The translations under genes were made by a program, and so were the position numbers. Shown here one piece after another: positions 27,586 to 36,383 of a DNA stretch of 64,000 nt. The DNA is from Bacillus sp. SM2101 (lineage in GTDB: Bacteria; Bacillota; Bacilli; Bacillales; SM2101), in the NCBI RefSeq assembly GCF_018588585.1, contig NZ_JAEUFG010000009.1, positions 124,001-188,000 of the forward strand, read 5' to 3'. Positions within the stretch are counted from its first letter, which is position 1. Each line of letters begins with the position of its first letter. Below the pieces are notes generated by a model that was not told the DNA's origin, did not search any database, and was given only the letters and a program-made list of their open reading frames with translations.

Positions 27586-28007
27586 TTAACTTCACCCCAA
27601 TATAATTACAGTCACAGCATTTTTATAGCATATTACAGTTATAACAGCTTTGTGTATAAGGAGAGGAAATTTAATATTCAAATGTTAACATACTGCTATT
27701 ACCTTCTTTATCTTTTAATCATCGTCTCTCCACGCCTATGCCATAAGGCAAATATACATTTAGGGAGAATCCCAAAAATACAAGTATAGTTTAAGACACT
27801 ACTTATAATTGAAGGTTATTTTCGTAAATATTATTGCTATAATCACGAATTTTGTACTATAAGAAGTGGCTTTAAATGCTAGTTATCATGTTACAGGAGA
27901 AGAGATGATCCGAACGGTCGTTTTGTACGTGTTTATTTGCTTAATGCAGACTTATGTGTATGTTACATAGTTTAATATTAGATTGTATAAATATTCAGTG
28001 AAAAAAC
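27586..28007. other. Intergenic gap with a repeat
   Basis: Holds repeat copy 8 (27823-27950). No gene seen. Confidence 0.5.
27823..27950 (-). repeat. Dispersed MITE-like repeat, copy 8
   Basis: AAGGTTATTTTCGTAAATATT then ATTGCTATA, later GATCCGAACG and TACGTGTTTATTTGC. The right end is missing. Confidence 0.55.
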
Positions 28008-28036
28008 TTGCGTATCTATGATTTACATAATATGAT
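28008..28036 (+). promoter_or_regulatory. Promoter of the SRPBCC gene
   Basis: TTGCGT at 28008-28013, a 17-base spacer, TATGAT at 28031-28036 (sigma-A type). The predicted start is about 28043, just before the operator-like palindrome. Confidence 0.55.
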
Positions 28037-28047
28037 AGAATTATCAA

Positions 28048-28070
28048 ACATACCAACCGGTTAGTTCAAA
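28048..28070 (+). promoter_or_regulatory. Candidate TetR operator 1
   Basis: ACATACCAACCGGTTAGTTC plus AAA. It is a near-palindrome (ACCAACCGGTTAGT) placed at about +5 of the promoter, and matches the site at 31813 with consensus ATACYAACYRGTYAGTWYA. Confidence 0.6.
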
Positions 28071-28099
28071 TATACATAGGACAAAAATGAGGGGGCGTT

Positions 28100-28558
28100 A
28101 TGTTGATATTCCTAGCAGAAAAACAAGCAGAAATTAACAGACCAATAGAAGATGTATATAATTATGTAATTAATATGGAAAATTTCGGAGAATGGTTTCC
28201 TAATGTAATAGAAATGACCTCTAATAATACGCTAGCTCACGGTGAAATAGGTAAAAAATATACTGAACAAACGAAACTACCTTTCAATATAAAAAAATCA
28301 ATACCAATCACTGTCATTGAATCAACACATAATTCAAAGTTCGTAACTGATGGTGATTTTCCACCTTTGATGGAAAGAATGACAGTTACTTTTTCGGCTA
28401 AAACAATAGGTAGTACCCTTGTTACTTGGAAAATGGAGAGTAGAAACCATTCGAGGTTAGCCAATGTTTTCTTTATGCCAATAGCAAAAATAATAATTAA
28501 AAATCGAGCAGAAAAGGGTATGTTGAAGCTTAAACAAGAGCTTGAAAAGCCATCTTAA
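28100..28558 (+). CDS. SRPBCC family protein
   Basis: 152 residues; ATG after GAGGGGG. The opening AEINRPIEDVYNYVINMENFG and the W-F-P pair (EWFPNVIEM) are typical of the polyketide-cyclase/START-like fold, and the long C-terminal helix ends at residue 150. Binds a hydrophobic ligand. It has its own promoter and a candidate TetR operator shared with the CoA-thioester cluster that follows, so a role in handling fatty acyl or aromatic intermediates is plausible. Confidence 0.83.
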   Translation: MLIFLAEKQAEINRPIEDVYNYVINMENFGEWFPNVIEMTSNNTLAHGEIGKKYTEQTKLPFNIKKSIPITVIESTHNSKFVTDGDFPPLMERMTVTFSAKTIGSTLVTWKMESRNHSRLANVFFMPIAKIIIKNRAEKGMLKLKQELEKPS

Positions 28559-29136
28559 TTTTTCAATTTGGAATCCTTTAAGTAAACTTTAATTCGTTAA
28601 AGGACATTCTTCTCTGTATAACTGAAAGAATCTAAACATATGTGAAATGTCTAAAACTTTCATACAATCCATCAACTAGACTTCCTCAACTTTGCTGTTA
28701 CTTAACTAATTAGTTCAGTGAGTTGTTAGTTTTTTATACAAATTACCAATTATTTTATATGAGAAGGCTGGTTGATTTCATATGTTTATGGCATGGGTGA
28801 AAATATGATAATTATTAATAACATAGTCATTATAGAATATTTTTTTTAAGTTTTGTATGAGTATTACATGACAAATGACTGGACATTTATCAATCGTTAT
28901 CGAATTGGAGGTGATAGTATTAAAATTGTGAATCTATCATGAATATTGAAAGCTTCGCATAAATTGTAAAAACAGAAATTCAACAAAACAACATATTATC
29001 TTTCGTTTATAGATGAAATGCTGCAAATACCCTATCAAAATTATTTTTCATAAAAGTAAGTTGTTAGATACGTGAGAATAAATTGTCTTACATCTGAGGG
29101 TTAACTTAGAAAAAATAATAACTTGGGGGTTGTTTC
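28559..29136. other. Leader region before the acyl-CoA ligase
   Basis: 578 bases without a gene. Contains a weaker operator-like palindrome (28698-28720). Confidence 0.5.
28698..28720 (+). promoter_or_regulatory. Candidate TetR operator 3 (weaker)
   Basis: Contains the perfect palindrome AACTAATTAGTT. The right half TTAGTTCA equals that of operator 1; the left half is diverged. About 420 bases upstream of the ligase. Confidence 0.35.
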
Positions 29137-30747
29137 GTGACTGATAAGCATGTTTGGTTAAACCATTATCCAGATGATATCTCAACAGATGTTGAAATTC
29201 CTAACACAACATTACCACAAATCTTACAAAATACTTCAGAGGAATACCCACAAAATGATGCTATTTTATTCTACCAACAAAAGATGTCATATAAAGAATT
29301 AAATATGTCTGTTCAAGCTTTTGCATCATCAATACAACAGTCAGGAATTAATAAAGGTGATCGCGTTGCAATTATGCTACCTAATTGTCCTCAATATGTC
29401 ATTTCATTTTATGGGGTGTTGGCTGCAGGAGCAATCGTAACACAAATTAATCCAATGCTGGTAGAGCGAGAATTGCAATATATTTTAGCAGATTCTGGGG
29501 CGCAAACTGTTGTTGTCCTAGATATGTTATACCCTCGAGTGAAGGCGATTCAACAAAATACAGGATTAAAAAATATTATAGTTGTTAGTCTACAACCAAA
29601 CGATCAAACATATAAACCAGACATATCCTTCTATGAGTTTATGAAAGTTGGAAACGGAATTGTTAGTCCAGTTGACACAGATCCTGAACATGATATAGCT
29701 GTCCTACAGTATACAGGTGGAACGACTGGTAGACCAAAAGGAGCTATGCTAACACACCGTAATTTAATAGCAAATAATGTGCAAGCACAAGAGTTTTTCA
29801 AAAATGATGTAGAAAAGGGTAAAGAGCGTTGTTTAATAGTTCTACCATTTTTTCATGTTTTTGGTATGTCGGCATGTATGAATTTTTCAATATTTAATGC
29901 TGCTTCAATGGTCCTCCTACCGAGATTTGATGTTGAGGAAGTATTGCATACGATAAAAGCTGAAAAACCAACGATTTTCCCAGGAGTTCCGACAATGTTT
30001 ATTGCTATTTTAAATCATCCTAATGCCACTGACTACGGAATTGATTGTATTAAGGTTTGTAATAGTGGAGGAGCACCAATGCCAGTGGAAGTACTAAAAG
30101 CATTTGAAGAAAAAACTGGCTCTAAAATAGTTGAAGGCTTCGGCATGTCTGAATCAGGTCCAGTTACACATTCTAATCCATTATTCGCTGAGCGAAAAAC
30201 AGGAAGTGTTGGGATTCCATACCCTTCAACTGATTTTAAAATCGTTGACATTGCAGATGGCAAGCTAGAGGTACCAGCAGGGGAAGTTGGTGAACTGATC
30301 GTTTCAGGGCCTCAGATCATGAAAGGATATTGGAACATGACTGATGAAACGATGCACACTCTCCGTGATGGTTGGTTATATACAGGGGACATTGCTCGAA
30401 TGGATGAGGATGGATACTTGTATATCGTTGATCGAAAAAAAGACATGATTATTGCAAGCGGTTTCAATATTTATCCGCGTGATATAGAGGAAGTTCTCTA
30501 TGAACACCCTTCTATACAAGAAGCTGTAGTGGTTGGAGTACAGGATGCATATAGGGGTGAAACAGTAAAAGCATTTGTCGTTCTTAAGCAAGGGGAACAA
30601 CCGAATGAACAAGATATTATTAACTATTGCAAAGACCATATGGCTTCATACAAAGTACCAACAATTATAGAGTTCAAGGCTGAATTACCGAAAACGACGG
30701 TTGGAAAAATATTAAGGCGTGCTTTACGGGAGAATAATGTTACGTAA
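29137..30747 (+). CDS. Long-chain fatty acid--CoA ligase / acyl-CoA synthetase
   Basis: 536 residues; GTG start after GGGGGTTG. AMP-binding superfamily: P-loop YTGGTTGRPKGAMLTH near residue 192, A5 motif VEGFGMSESGPVTH near 330, A7 YTGD near 413, A8 DRKKDMIIASGFNIYPRDIE near 432, and A10 lysine in PKTTVGKILRR at the end. It activates a fatty or related carboxylic acid to its CoA thioester with ATP. It heads the catabolic cluster, but a terminator at 30775 separates it from the TetR gene. Confidence 0.93.
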   Translation: MTDKHVWLNHYPDDISTDVEIPNTTLPQILQNTSEEYPQNDAILFYQQKMSYKELNMSVQAFASSIQQSGINKGDRVAIMLPNCPQYVISFYGVLAAGAIVTQINPMLVERELQYILADSGAQTVVVLDMLYPRVKAIQQNTGLKNIIVVSLQPNDQTYKPDISFYEFMKVGNGIVSPVDTDPEHDIAVLQYTGGTTGRPKGAMLTHRNLIANNVQAQEFFKNDVEKGKERCLIVLPFFHVFGMSACMNFSIFNAASMVLLPRFDVEEVLHTIKAEKPTIFPGVPTMFIAILNHPNATDYGIDCIKVCNSGGAPMPVEVLKAFEEKTGSKIVEGFGMSESGPVTHSNPLFAERKTGSVGIPYPSTDFKIVDIADGKLEVPAGEVGELIVSGPQIMKGYWNMTDETMHTLRDGWLYTGDIARMDEDGYLYIVDRKKDMIIASGFNIYPRDIEEVLYEHPSIQEAVVVGVQDAYRGETVKAFVVLKQGEQPNEQDIINYCKDHMASYKVPTIIEFKAELPKTTVGKILRRALRENNVT

Positions 30748-30774
30748 AATCTTTTTGAAAGATGATTCAAGACG

Positions 30775-30833
30775 AACAGGGAGCATATTGATTAAGATAC
30801 ATATTGTCTAACGATATGTTTCCGTTCTTTTTT
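30775..30833 (+). terminator. Terminator after the acyl-CoA ligase gene
   Basis: Imperfect stem, GAACAGGGAGCATAT pairing with ATATGTTTCCGTTC, followed by seven Ts. Confidence 0.65.
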
Positions 30834-31204
30834 TATCATAGAAACACCGCTAAAAGAGTTTATTGTATATACTGTTTTTCCGATATTATAACAACAGAAT
30901 TCTAAAATGCCATTGGGGTTAGTCGTGTACACACTATATAAATGAAATGCTCTTTCGTAAAGTTGTTTTTTTATAATTATGGTTTGTGTGATGAGTTTTA
31001 TAGGAACTTAATAATTAATATGTATACAGATGTTAAGAACACTGTTGTATACATGCTTATAACTTAATTATAAAAGCAATAAACATTGCGAAAGTAGCCT
31101 AATGAAACAATATCAAGCAAATCTAGATTTAACTAATATAGAAATTAGAGGTGATATTTTGTGTTATAATTCCATTAAAAAATATAGAATGTGAGGATAT
31201 AACT
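30834..31204. other. Gap before the TetR gene
   Basis: No gene seen. A TTATAAT box at about 31164 may be the -10 of the TetR promoter. Confidence 0.4.
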
Positions 31205-31771
31205 TTGAAACAACGTATTAAAGAGCAGAGCATCCTTCTGTTTGAGAAAAAAGGATTTACTGAGACTTCTATACAAGATATTGTTGATGCTCTAGGAGTA
31301 ACAAAAGGAACGTTCTATTATTATTTTTCAAGTAAGGAACAACTATTAATGGATATTCATCTACATTACATCGACGATCTGCTACAACATCAACTTGAAA
31401 TTTTAGTAGATAATAAAAAAAGCTGTAAGGAAAAGCTGAAGGATGTTGTATTATTGCTTATTACGGATATAAAAGAACAAGGGCCAAGTGCACGAGTGTT
31501 CTTACGAGAACTAAGAAATTTAACTAATGAACATCTTCAAAAAATTCTAACGAAACGTGACAAATTCAGACTGAATATCGAGCAACTACTAGCTGATGGT
31601 GTCGCGAAGGAAGAGTTTCGTAAGGACCTTGAAATAGACATCATTACTTTTGGTATATTAGGTGTAACAAACTGGACGTATCAATGGTTTGATCCAGCAG
31701 GGACAAAATCTGATCATGATGTTGCAGAAATATATATTGATATGATTTTACGAGGAATACAAAAAGAATAA
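31205..31771 (+). CDS. TetR/AcrR family transcriptional regulator (FadR-like)
   Basis: 188 residues from the TTG at 31205, seven bases after GAGGA. The open frame extends further up but without a ribosome-binding site. The N-terminal helix-turn-helix is TSIQDIVDALGVTKGTFYYYFSSKEQLL at residues 20-47. The C-terminal all-helical ligand domain resembles regulators of fatty-acid degradation (YsiA/FadR group). It lies between the acyl-CoA ligase and the dehydrogenase and probably represses both arms until an acyl-CoA binds. Ligand inferred. Confidence 0.9.
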   Translation: MKQRIKEQSILLFEKKGFTETSIQDIVDALGVTKGTFYYYFSSKEQLLMDIHLHYIDDLLQHQLEILVDNKKSCKEKLKDVVLLLITDIKEQGPSARVFLRELRNLTNEHLQKILTKRDKFRLNIEQLLADGVAKEEFRKDLEIDIITFGILGVTNWTYQWFDPAGTKSDHDVAEIYIDMILRGIQKE

Positions 31772-31812
31772 GTTAAGTCTACTCTAGTTTTGCTAGGGTT
31801 TGAATAAGATCT

Positions 31813-31835
31813 ACATACTAACTAGTCAGTATAAA
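31813..31835 (+). promoter_or_regulatory. Candidate TetR operator 2
   Basis: ACATACTAACTAGTCAGTAT plus AAA, overlapping the ribosome-binding site of the dehydrogenase gene. It matches operator 1 at 17 of 23 positions, with all differences but one being transitions. The core ACTAGT resembles the centre of the Bacillus FadR site. Confidence 0.6.
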
Positions 31836-31847
31836 GGAGGGTATATT

Positions 31848-32732
31848 ATGAATATTCAAGATATTAAGAATATTTGTGTAGTCGGCTCTGGACAAATGGG
31901 ACATCAAATAGGAATGCTATGCGCATTAGGTGGATTTTCAACAATAATTCAAGATGTGAGTTCACAATCATTAACAAAAGCTAAGACAAGTCTTGAGTCG
32001 ATTATGGAAACATGGGTAATGAAAGGTAAAATAGCTGAGGATCAAAAAGAAGCAGCCCTTAAAAGGTTGTCATTTACTGAAAGTTTAGAAGAGGCAAGTT
32101 CGAAAGCTGACTTTGTTATAGAAGCAATTGTAGAAAAACTTGAAATAAAGCGCGAGGTATTTAAAAAGTTAGATGAGTATGCGCCAGCACATGCTGTTTT
32201 AGCAACGAACAGTTCGACGATCGTCAACTCACTTATCGCAGATGCAACAAAACGTCCTGAGAAGGTTTGTAATATGCATTTCTTTTTCCCGCCTCTTGTG
32301 ATGGATTGTGTTGAAGTAGTAATGAGTGAGCAAACTTCAGAAGAAACTGCACAAATTACTTTAGATGTTTGCGAAAAAATTAACCGTAAAGGAATTCTAC
32401 TACGTAAAGAAATTTCAGGGTTTGTTGCAAATAGAATTCTCATTGCTCTTCAAAAAGAAGCGATGTATTTATATGAAGAAGGAGTCGCTGATTATAAAGA
32501 CATCGACTTGATTGTAAAGCAAGCGTTGAAACATCCGATTGGACCGTTTGAATTAATGGATTTATCGGGATTAGATGTAGGTTATTATGTTATGCAGCAG
32601 CGCTTCGCTGAAACTGGAAATCCAAAAGATAAACCACCAGCTTTTATTGAAGAAAGGGTAAAGGCAGGTTTGTTAGGAAGAAAAACGGGAAAAGGCTTTT
32701 ATGATTATTCAAGCAAAAAGGTGAAGCAATAA
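31848..32732 (+). CDS. 3-hydroxyacyl-CoA (3-hydroxybutyryl-CoA) dehydrogenase
   Basis: 294 residues from the ATG at 31848, directly after AAAGGAGG. The NAD-binding motif VVGSGQMGHQIG is at residues 9-20. NSSTIVNSL and MHFFFPPLVMDCVEVV carry the active-site Ser/His region, and the C-terminal helical dimer domain includes HPIGPFELMDLSGLDVG. It oxidises 3-hydroxyacyl-CoA to 3-ketoacyl-CoA. First gene of a tight set; its stop overlaps the next start by one base. Confidence 0.93.
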   Translation: MNIQDIKNICVVGSGQMGHQIGMLCALGGFSTIIQDVSSQSLTKAKTSLESIMETWVMKGKIAEDQKEAALKRLSFTESLEEASSKADFVIEAIVEKLEIKREVFKKLDEYAPAHAVLATNSSTIVNSLIADATKRPEKVCNMHFFFPPLVMDCVEVVMSEQTSEETAQITLDVCEKINRKGILLRKEISGFVANRILIALQKEAMYLYEEGVADYKDIDLIVKQALKHPIGPFELMDLSGLDVGYYVMQQRFAETGNPKDKPPAFIEERVKAGLLGRKTGKGFYDYSSKKVKQ

Positions 32733-33511
32733 TGGAGCCTAATGTGGAATACGAAAAAGTAAATGGTGCAGCGATAGTAACCATTAATAACCCACCGTTA
32801 AACGTTATGAGTAGCTCAGTAAGTAAAGAATTATTAGAAACATTTTTATTGCTTGAAGATGATACTGAAGTGGTTGCTGTTATTTTGACTGGTGCTGGTT
32901 CAAAAGCATTTATGGCTGGCGCAGATATCCGTGAGTTTCCTAGTTTAATAGGGAAAACTGGATTAAAAAGCAAATTTTTAGAAAGCCATCACGTGCTGAA
33001 CTATATCGATACATTTAGCAAGCCTACGATTGCTGTTCTTAATGGGATAACATTTGGTGGAGGTTGTGAGTTAGCATTAGCATGTGATATTAGAATTGCT
33101 GAAAATCACGTGCAAATAGGATTGCCAGAAATAAAGCTAGGTCTTTTTCCAGGTGGAGGAGGTACTCAACGACTCCCTAGATTGATAGGGGAAGCTAGAG
33201 CAAAGGAAATGATCTTCACTGGGGAACCTATTTATGCGGAAGAAGCTTGGCGTATTGGCCTTGTAAATAAAGTAGTGGCAAGTGGGAAGGGCTTATTAGC
33301 TGCGCAGGAGATGGCAATGACCATTTGTCAATATTCACTTGCTGCAATATCACGCAGTAAACAAGCCATACAAGAAGGTGGCCAATTAACGGTTGAAGCC
33401 GGTCTTAAAAGGGAAGCAGAATTATTTGAAGAAGTGTTTCAAACTGCGGATATAAAAGAAGGTGTAAAAGCATTCTTAGAAAAACGCAAACCAATATTTA
33501 CACATAAATAA
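32732..33511 (+). CDS. Enoyl-CoA hydratase (crotonase family)
   Basis: 259 residues. GADIREFPS and the oxyanion segment are present, and both catalytic glutamates are in place: GGGCELALACDIR and GLPEIKLGLFPGGGGTQRLPR. It hydrates trans-2-enoyl-CoA. It starts one base inside the preceding stop, implying translational coupling with the dehydrogenase, the enzyme of the following step. Confidence 0.92.
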   Translation: MEPNVEYEKVNGAAIVTINNPPLNVMSSSVSKELLETFLLLEDDTEVVAVILTGAGSKAFMAGADIREFPSLIGKTGLKSKFLESHHVLNYIDTFSKPTIAVLNGITFGGGCELALACDIRIAENHVQIGLPEIKLGLFPGGGGTQRLPRLIGEARAKEMIFTGEPIYAEEAWRIGLVNKVVASGKGLLAAQEMAMTICQYSLAAISRSKQAIQEGGQLTVEAGLKREAELFEEVFQTADIKEGVKAFLEKRKPIFTHK

Positions 33512-33572
33512 CTGATAGGTATTGTTACAAACATGAACTTAAAATATTTTGATTATTTAAAACTTTAAGTAA

Positions 33573-33741
33573 AATAAATGCTGTTTTCGCTTGGATTTTC
33601 GTATTGAGAAGTAAACACGTACTCAACTAGAATCATGACATCTATTTTTCTGTACAGCGACTAACAATATAATACCGCTTTTTATAGTATTAATCAGATT
33701 ACAACAGCAACAATCTATTCGAAAAGAGCCAAAATAAAAAA
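33573..33741 (+). repeat. Dispersed MITE-like repeat, copy 9
   Basis: ATGCTGTTTTCGCTTGG at the left and AACAATCTATTCGAAAAGAG plus CC at the right form terminal inverted repeats (GCTGTTTTCG / GGCTCTTTTCG). AAAATAAA flanks both ends. The right end abuts the ribosome-binding site of the SDR gene. Confidence 0.8.
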
Positions 33742-33754
33742 GGAGTGAATATGT

Positions 33755-34534
33755 ATGAGATTTTCTGACACAGTCGTAGTGATCACCGGTGGAGGTAGTG
33801 GAATAGGTGAGGCAGCAGCTCATAGAATAGCAAAAGAGGGCGCTGATGTTCTAATAGTAGGAAGGACTCAATCTAAATTAGAAACAGTATCAAAACAAAT
33901 TAATGAAGAGGTCAATAGAAATGCTGTTCAATATTTCGTGGCAGATGTAACAAATGAAGAACGTATCACAGAGTTAGCTGTTTTTGTACAAAAAAACTAT
34001 GGTCACTTAGATATTTTAATAAATAACGCAGGAGCATCCCCCGTTTCTAGATTATTTAATACATCAACAGAAGACTGGGATTTTGTTCAAGAAACAAATT
34101 TAAAAAGTGTGTTTCTCGTTTCTAAATATTTAGGACAACTGATGGCGGAAAGTAGTGAAAAGGATGAAGGAAAGCGCAAAGACAGAACAATTGTCAATGT
34201 CGCTTCATTATCAGGCCATAAAGCTGCGCCAACTTTACCTCATTACAGTGCTGCAAAAGCAGCGGTGGTAAATTTATCTAAAACACTTGCTCATGAACTT
34301 GCACAATTTGGAATCCGTGTGAACTCCGTATCACCTGGCTTTATTAAAACACCCATGACTGAAATAAGTCTTGAAAGTGAACGGTTTATGAAAACGATTG
34401 AGAGAAGCACAGCTATGGGTAGGGTAGGCGAAGCAGAAGAAATAGCCAATGTAATAGCTTTCATGGCATCATCTGAAGCTTCATATATGACCGGATCAGA
34501 TATCGTTGTCGATGGTGGCTGGCTTATATCATAA
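33755..34534 (+). CDS. Short-chain dehydrogenase/reductase (SDR)
   Basis: 259 residues; ATG nine bases after AGGAG. Cofactor motif VVVITGGGSGIGEAAA at residues 7-22, NNAGASP near 88, catalytic Ser (VNVASLSGHK) and YSAAKAA (Tyr-x-x-x-Lys) near 165. The terminal DIVVDGGWL is typical of classical SDRs such as FabG and 3-hydroxyacyl-CoA dehydrogenase type 2. Within the acyl-CoA cluster it likely reduces or oxidises a keto/hydroxy intermediate. Confidence 0.92.
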   Translation: MRFSDTVVVITGGGSGIGEAAAHRIAKEGADVLIVGRTQSKLETVSKQINEEVNRNAVQYFVADVTNEERITELAVFVQKNYGHLDILINNAGASPVSRLFNTSTEDWDFVQETNLKSVFLVSKYLGQLMAESSEKDEGKRKDRTIVNVASLSGHKAAPTLPHYSAAKAAVVNLSKTLAHELAQFGIRVNSVSPGFIKTPMTEISLESERFMKTIERSTAMGRVGEAEEIANVIAFMASSEASYMTGSDIVVDGGWLIS

Positions 34535-34568
34535 GCTGCGAAACTAGTAATAAGGGAGGCTGATAGAA

Positions 34569-35348
34569 ATGCAAAATGAGCACCTAATTGTTAATATCGA
34601 AGGCCCTATTATGGTTCTAACGTTGAATCGGCCAGAAAGCCTTAATCCGTTTAGTTCACATATGATACTAGGTTTATCAGAGGCAATGGAAATAGCTAGA
34701 GACAATGATGATATTCGAGCTGTGGTCATTAGAGGGGCAGGTAGAGCATTTAGTGCAGGTGGAGATGTAAAATCTATGGGCGTAGCTTCGTCACAACAAA
34801 TTTACGATCATATTGGTAAGCTAAATGAATGTATAAAGCTTATGAAAGATCTACCTAAACCAATTATTGCAGCTGTACATGGTTTTGCAGCGGGCGCAGG
34901 GTTTAATTTAGCATTGGCTTGTGATCTTATTATAGCAGCTGACAACAGTAAATTTGTCTTTAGTTTTTCACAAGTAGGACTAATTTCAGACGGAGGAGGG
35001 TCCTATTTCTTTCCAAGGTTAGTAGGGCCATATCGTGCTAAAGAATTATTCTTTAGTGGAGAAACAGTTTCCGCTGACCAAGCTAAAGAACTAGGTATAT
35101 TAAATCGAGTTGTTCCACTTGAAAGCCTTGAATCTGAAACGACAAAGCTAGCGATGAAGCTTGCCCATGGTCCAAGTAAAGCTTATGGAATGATGAAGAA
35201 AATCATTGATCGATCTTACGAGTCATCATTAGATGATATTTTGGAGCAAGAACGAATTACACAAACGTTGATGATTCATACTGAAGACCATTTAGAAGGT
35301 GTTAGCGCATTTAAAGAAAAAAGAAAGCCACAATTTAAAGGTAAATAG
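34569..35348 (+). CDS. Enoyl-CoA hydratase/isomerase, PaaG-like
   Basis: 259 residues, crotonase fold: GAGRAFSAGGDVKSMG near 60. Neither hydratase glutamate is present: the first position reads GAGFNLALACD (Asn) and the second FSFSQVGLISDGGGSYFFPR (Gln). The aspartate of the ISDGGG segment matches the PaaG branch (LIPDxGG), whose members isomerise ring or enoyl-CoA double bonds. It is therefore more likely an isomerase than a hydratase. AGGGAGG precedes the ATG; 35 bases after the SDR gene. Confidence 0.88.
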   Translation: MQNEHLIVNIEGPIMVLTLNRPESLNPFSSHMILGLSEAMEIARDNDDIRAVVIRGAGRAFSAGGDVKSMGVASSQQIYDHIGKLNECIKLMKDLPKPIIAAVHGFAAGAGFNLALACDLIIAADNSKFVFSFSQVGLISDGGGSYFFPRLVGPYRAKELFFSGETVSADQAKELGILNRVVPLESLESETTKLAMKLAHGPSKAYGMMKKIIDRSYESSLDDILEQERITQTLMIHTEDHLEGVSAFKEKRKPQFKGK

Positions 35349-35359
35349 AAAAGGGGAAT

Positions 35360-36346
35360 ATGACTATGAAAGCAGTACAGATAGATAAATTTGGTGGACC
35401 AGAAGTTTTACAATATGTTGATTTGAATAAACCAATGCCTAAAGGCAATGAAGTATTAATTGAAGTAAAAGCCATCGGAGTAAATTATGCTGATACAGCG
35501 AGAAGAGAAGGACAGTATGTAGTTGAGACAACATTACCGTATGTTTTAGGAGGCGAGGTTGCTGGTATTGTAGTTGCAGTTGGAGAAGATGTTACTTCTG
35601 TTAGTATAGGTTCGAAAGTTGTGACTATCATGGAATCAGGTGGATATGCAGAGTTTGCGATGGTCGATGAAAGATCAGTCATACCGATACCTGATGGGGT
35701 TGATTATAACCATGCTGTTATTTTGCCGATACAAGGATTAAGTGCCTATCATATTTTAAAAACAATGGGGCGCCTTGAAGAAGGTGAAACAGTCCTTGTT
35801 CATGCGGCTGCTGGTGGAGTCGGTTTACTTGCCGTTCAGCTCGCTAAGTTATTTGGTGCAGGTAAAGTAATAGCAACAGCTAGTACTGATGAGAAGTTAG
35901 CACTCGCCCAAGAGATGGGAGCTGACGTAACTGTAAACTACACTGTAGACGGCTGGGATAAAGAAGTAAAGAAAGCGACAGAAGGTAAAGGTGTAGATGT
36001 AGCACTTGAAATGGCTGGTGGAGATATATTTAATAAAACAGTCCGTTGTTTAGCACCATTCGGTAGACTTGTCATATATGGTGTAGCTAGTGGAGAAATG
36101 AGCACAATGCAACCAGCAGAGTTAATGAGACGTAACCAATCGGTTATTGGTTTCTTTTTACCACAAATTATGCGTAAACCACAGCTCCTCCAATCTAGCT
36201 TATTAGAATTACTTCAATATGTACAGACAGGCCAATTAAAATTAACAGTTGGAGGCGTATACCCATTAGCAGAAGCAGCAAACGTTCATACACTATTACA
36301 AGCAAGAAAAACAACTGGAAAAATTGTTTTAGTGCCGGGGATCTGA
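35360..36346 (+). CDS. Zinc-independent quinone oxidoreductase / MDR family NADPH reductase
   Basis: 328 residues; ATG at 35360 or 35366 after AAGGGG. The GroES-like half (MKAVQIDKFGGPEVLQ) is followed by a Rossmann half with VLVHAAAGGVGLLAVQLAK near 150. It lacks the cysteine and histidine ligands of zinc alcohol dehydrogenases. It reduces quinones or 2-enoyl-CoA-like alkenes with NADPH. Last gene of the CoA cluster; its stop codon comes from a palindromic repeat. Confidence 0.92.
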   Translation: MTMKAVQIDKFGGPEVLQYVDLNKPMPKGNEVLIEVKAIGVNYADTARREGQYVVETTLPYVLGGEVAGIVVAVGEDVTSVSIGSKVVTIMESGGYAEFAMVDERSVIPIPDGVDYNHAVILPIQGLSAYHILKTMGRLEEGETVLVHAAAGGVGLLAVQLAKLFGAGKVIATASTDEKLALAQEMGADVTVNYTVDGWDKEVKKATEGKGVDVALEMAGGDIFNKTVRCLAPFGRLVIYGVASGEMSTMQPAELMRRNQSVIGFFLPQIMRKPQLLQSSLLELLQYVQTGQLKLTVGGVYPLAEAANVHTLLQARKTTGKIVLVPGI

Positions 36347-36366
36347 CCCACAATGCGTTAATGTGG
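36338..36366. repeat. GGGG/CCC palindrome at a gene 3' end
   Basis: CCGGGGATCTGACCC overlaps the TGA of the quinone oxidoreductase, and CCCACAATGCGTTAATGTGGG follows as a short hairpin. Related to 8807 and 21226. Confidence 0.55.
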
Positions 36367-36383
36367 GAAAGTAGTAGCTAAAT

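Noticed and set aside
28008-36366. Cluster as a phenylacetate or benzoate pathway
   Set aside because: The PaaG-like gene hints at it, but no ring oxygenase or reductase, thiolase or ligase specific for aromatics can be shown.
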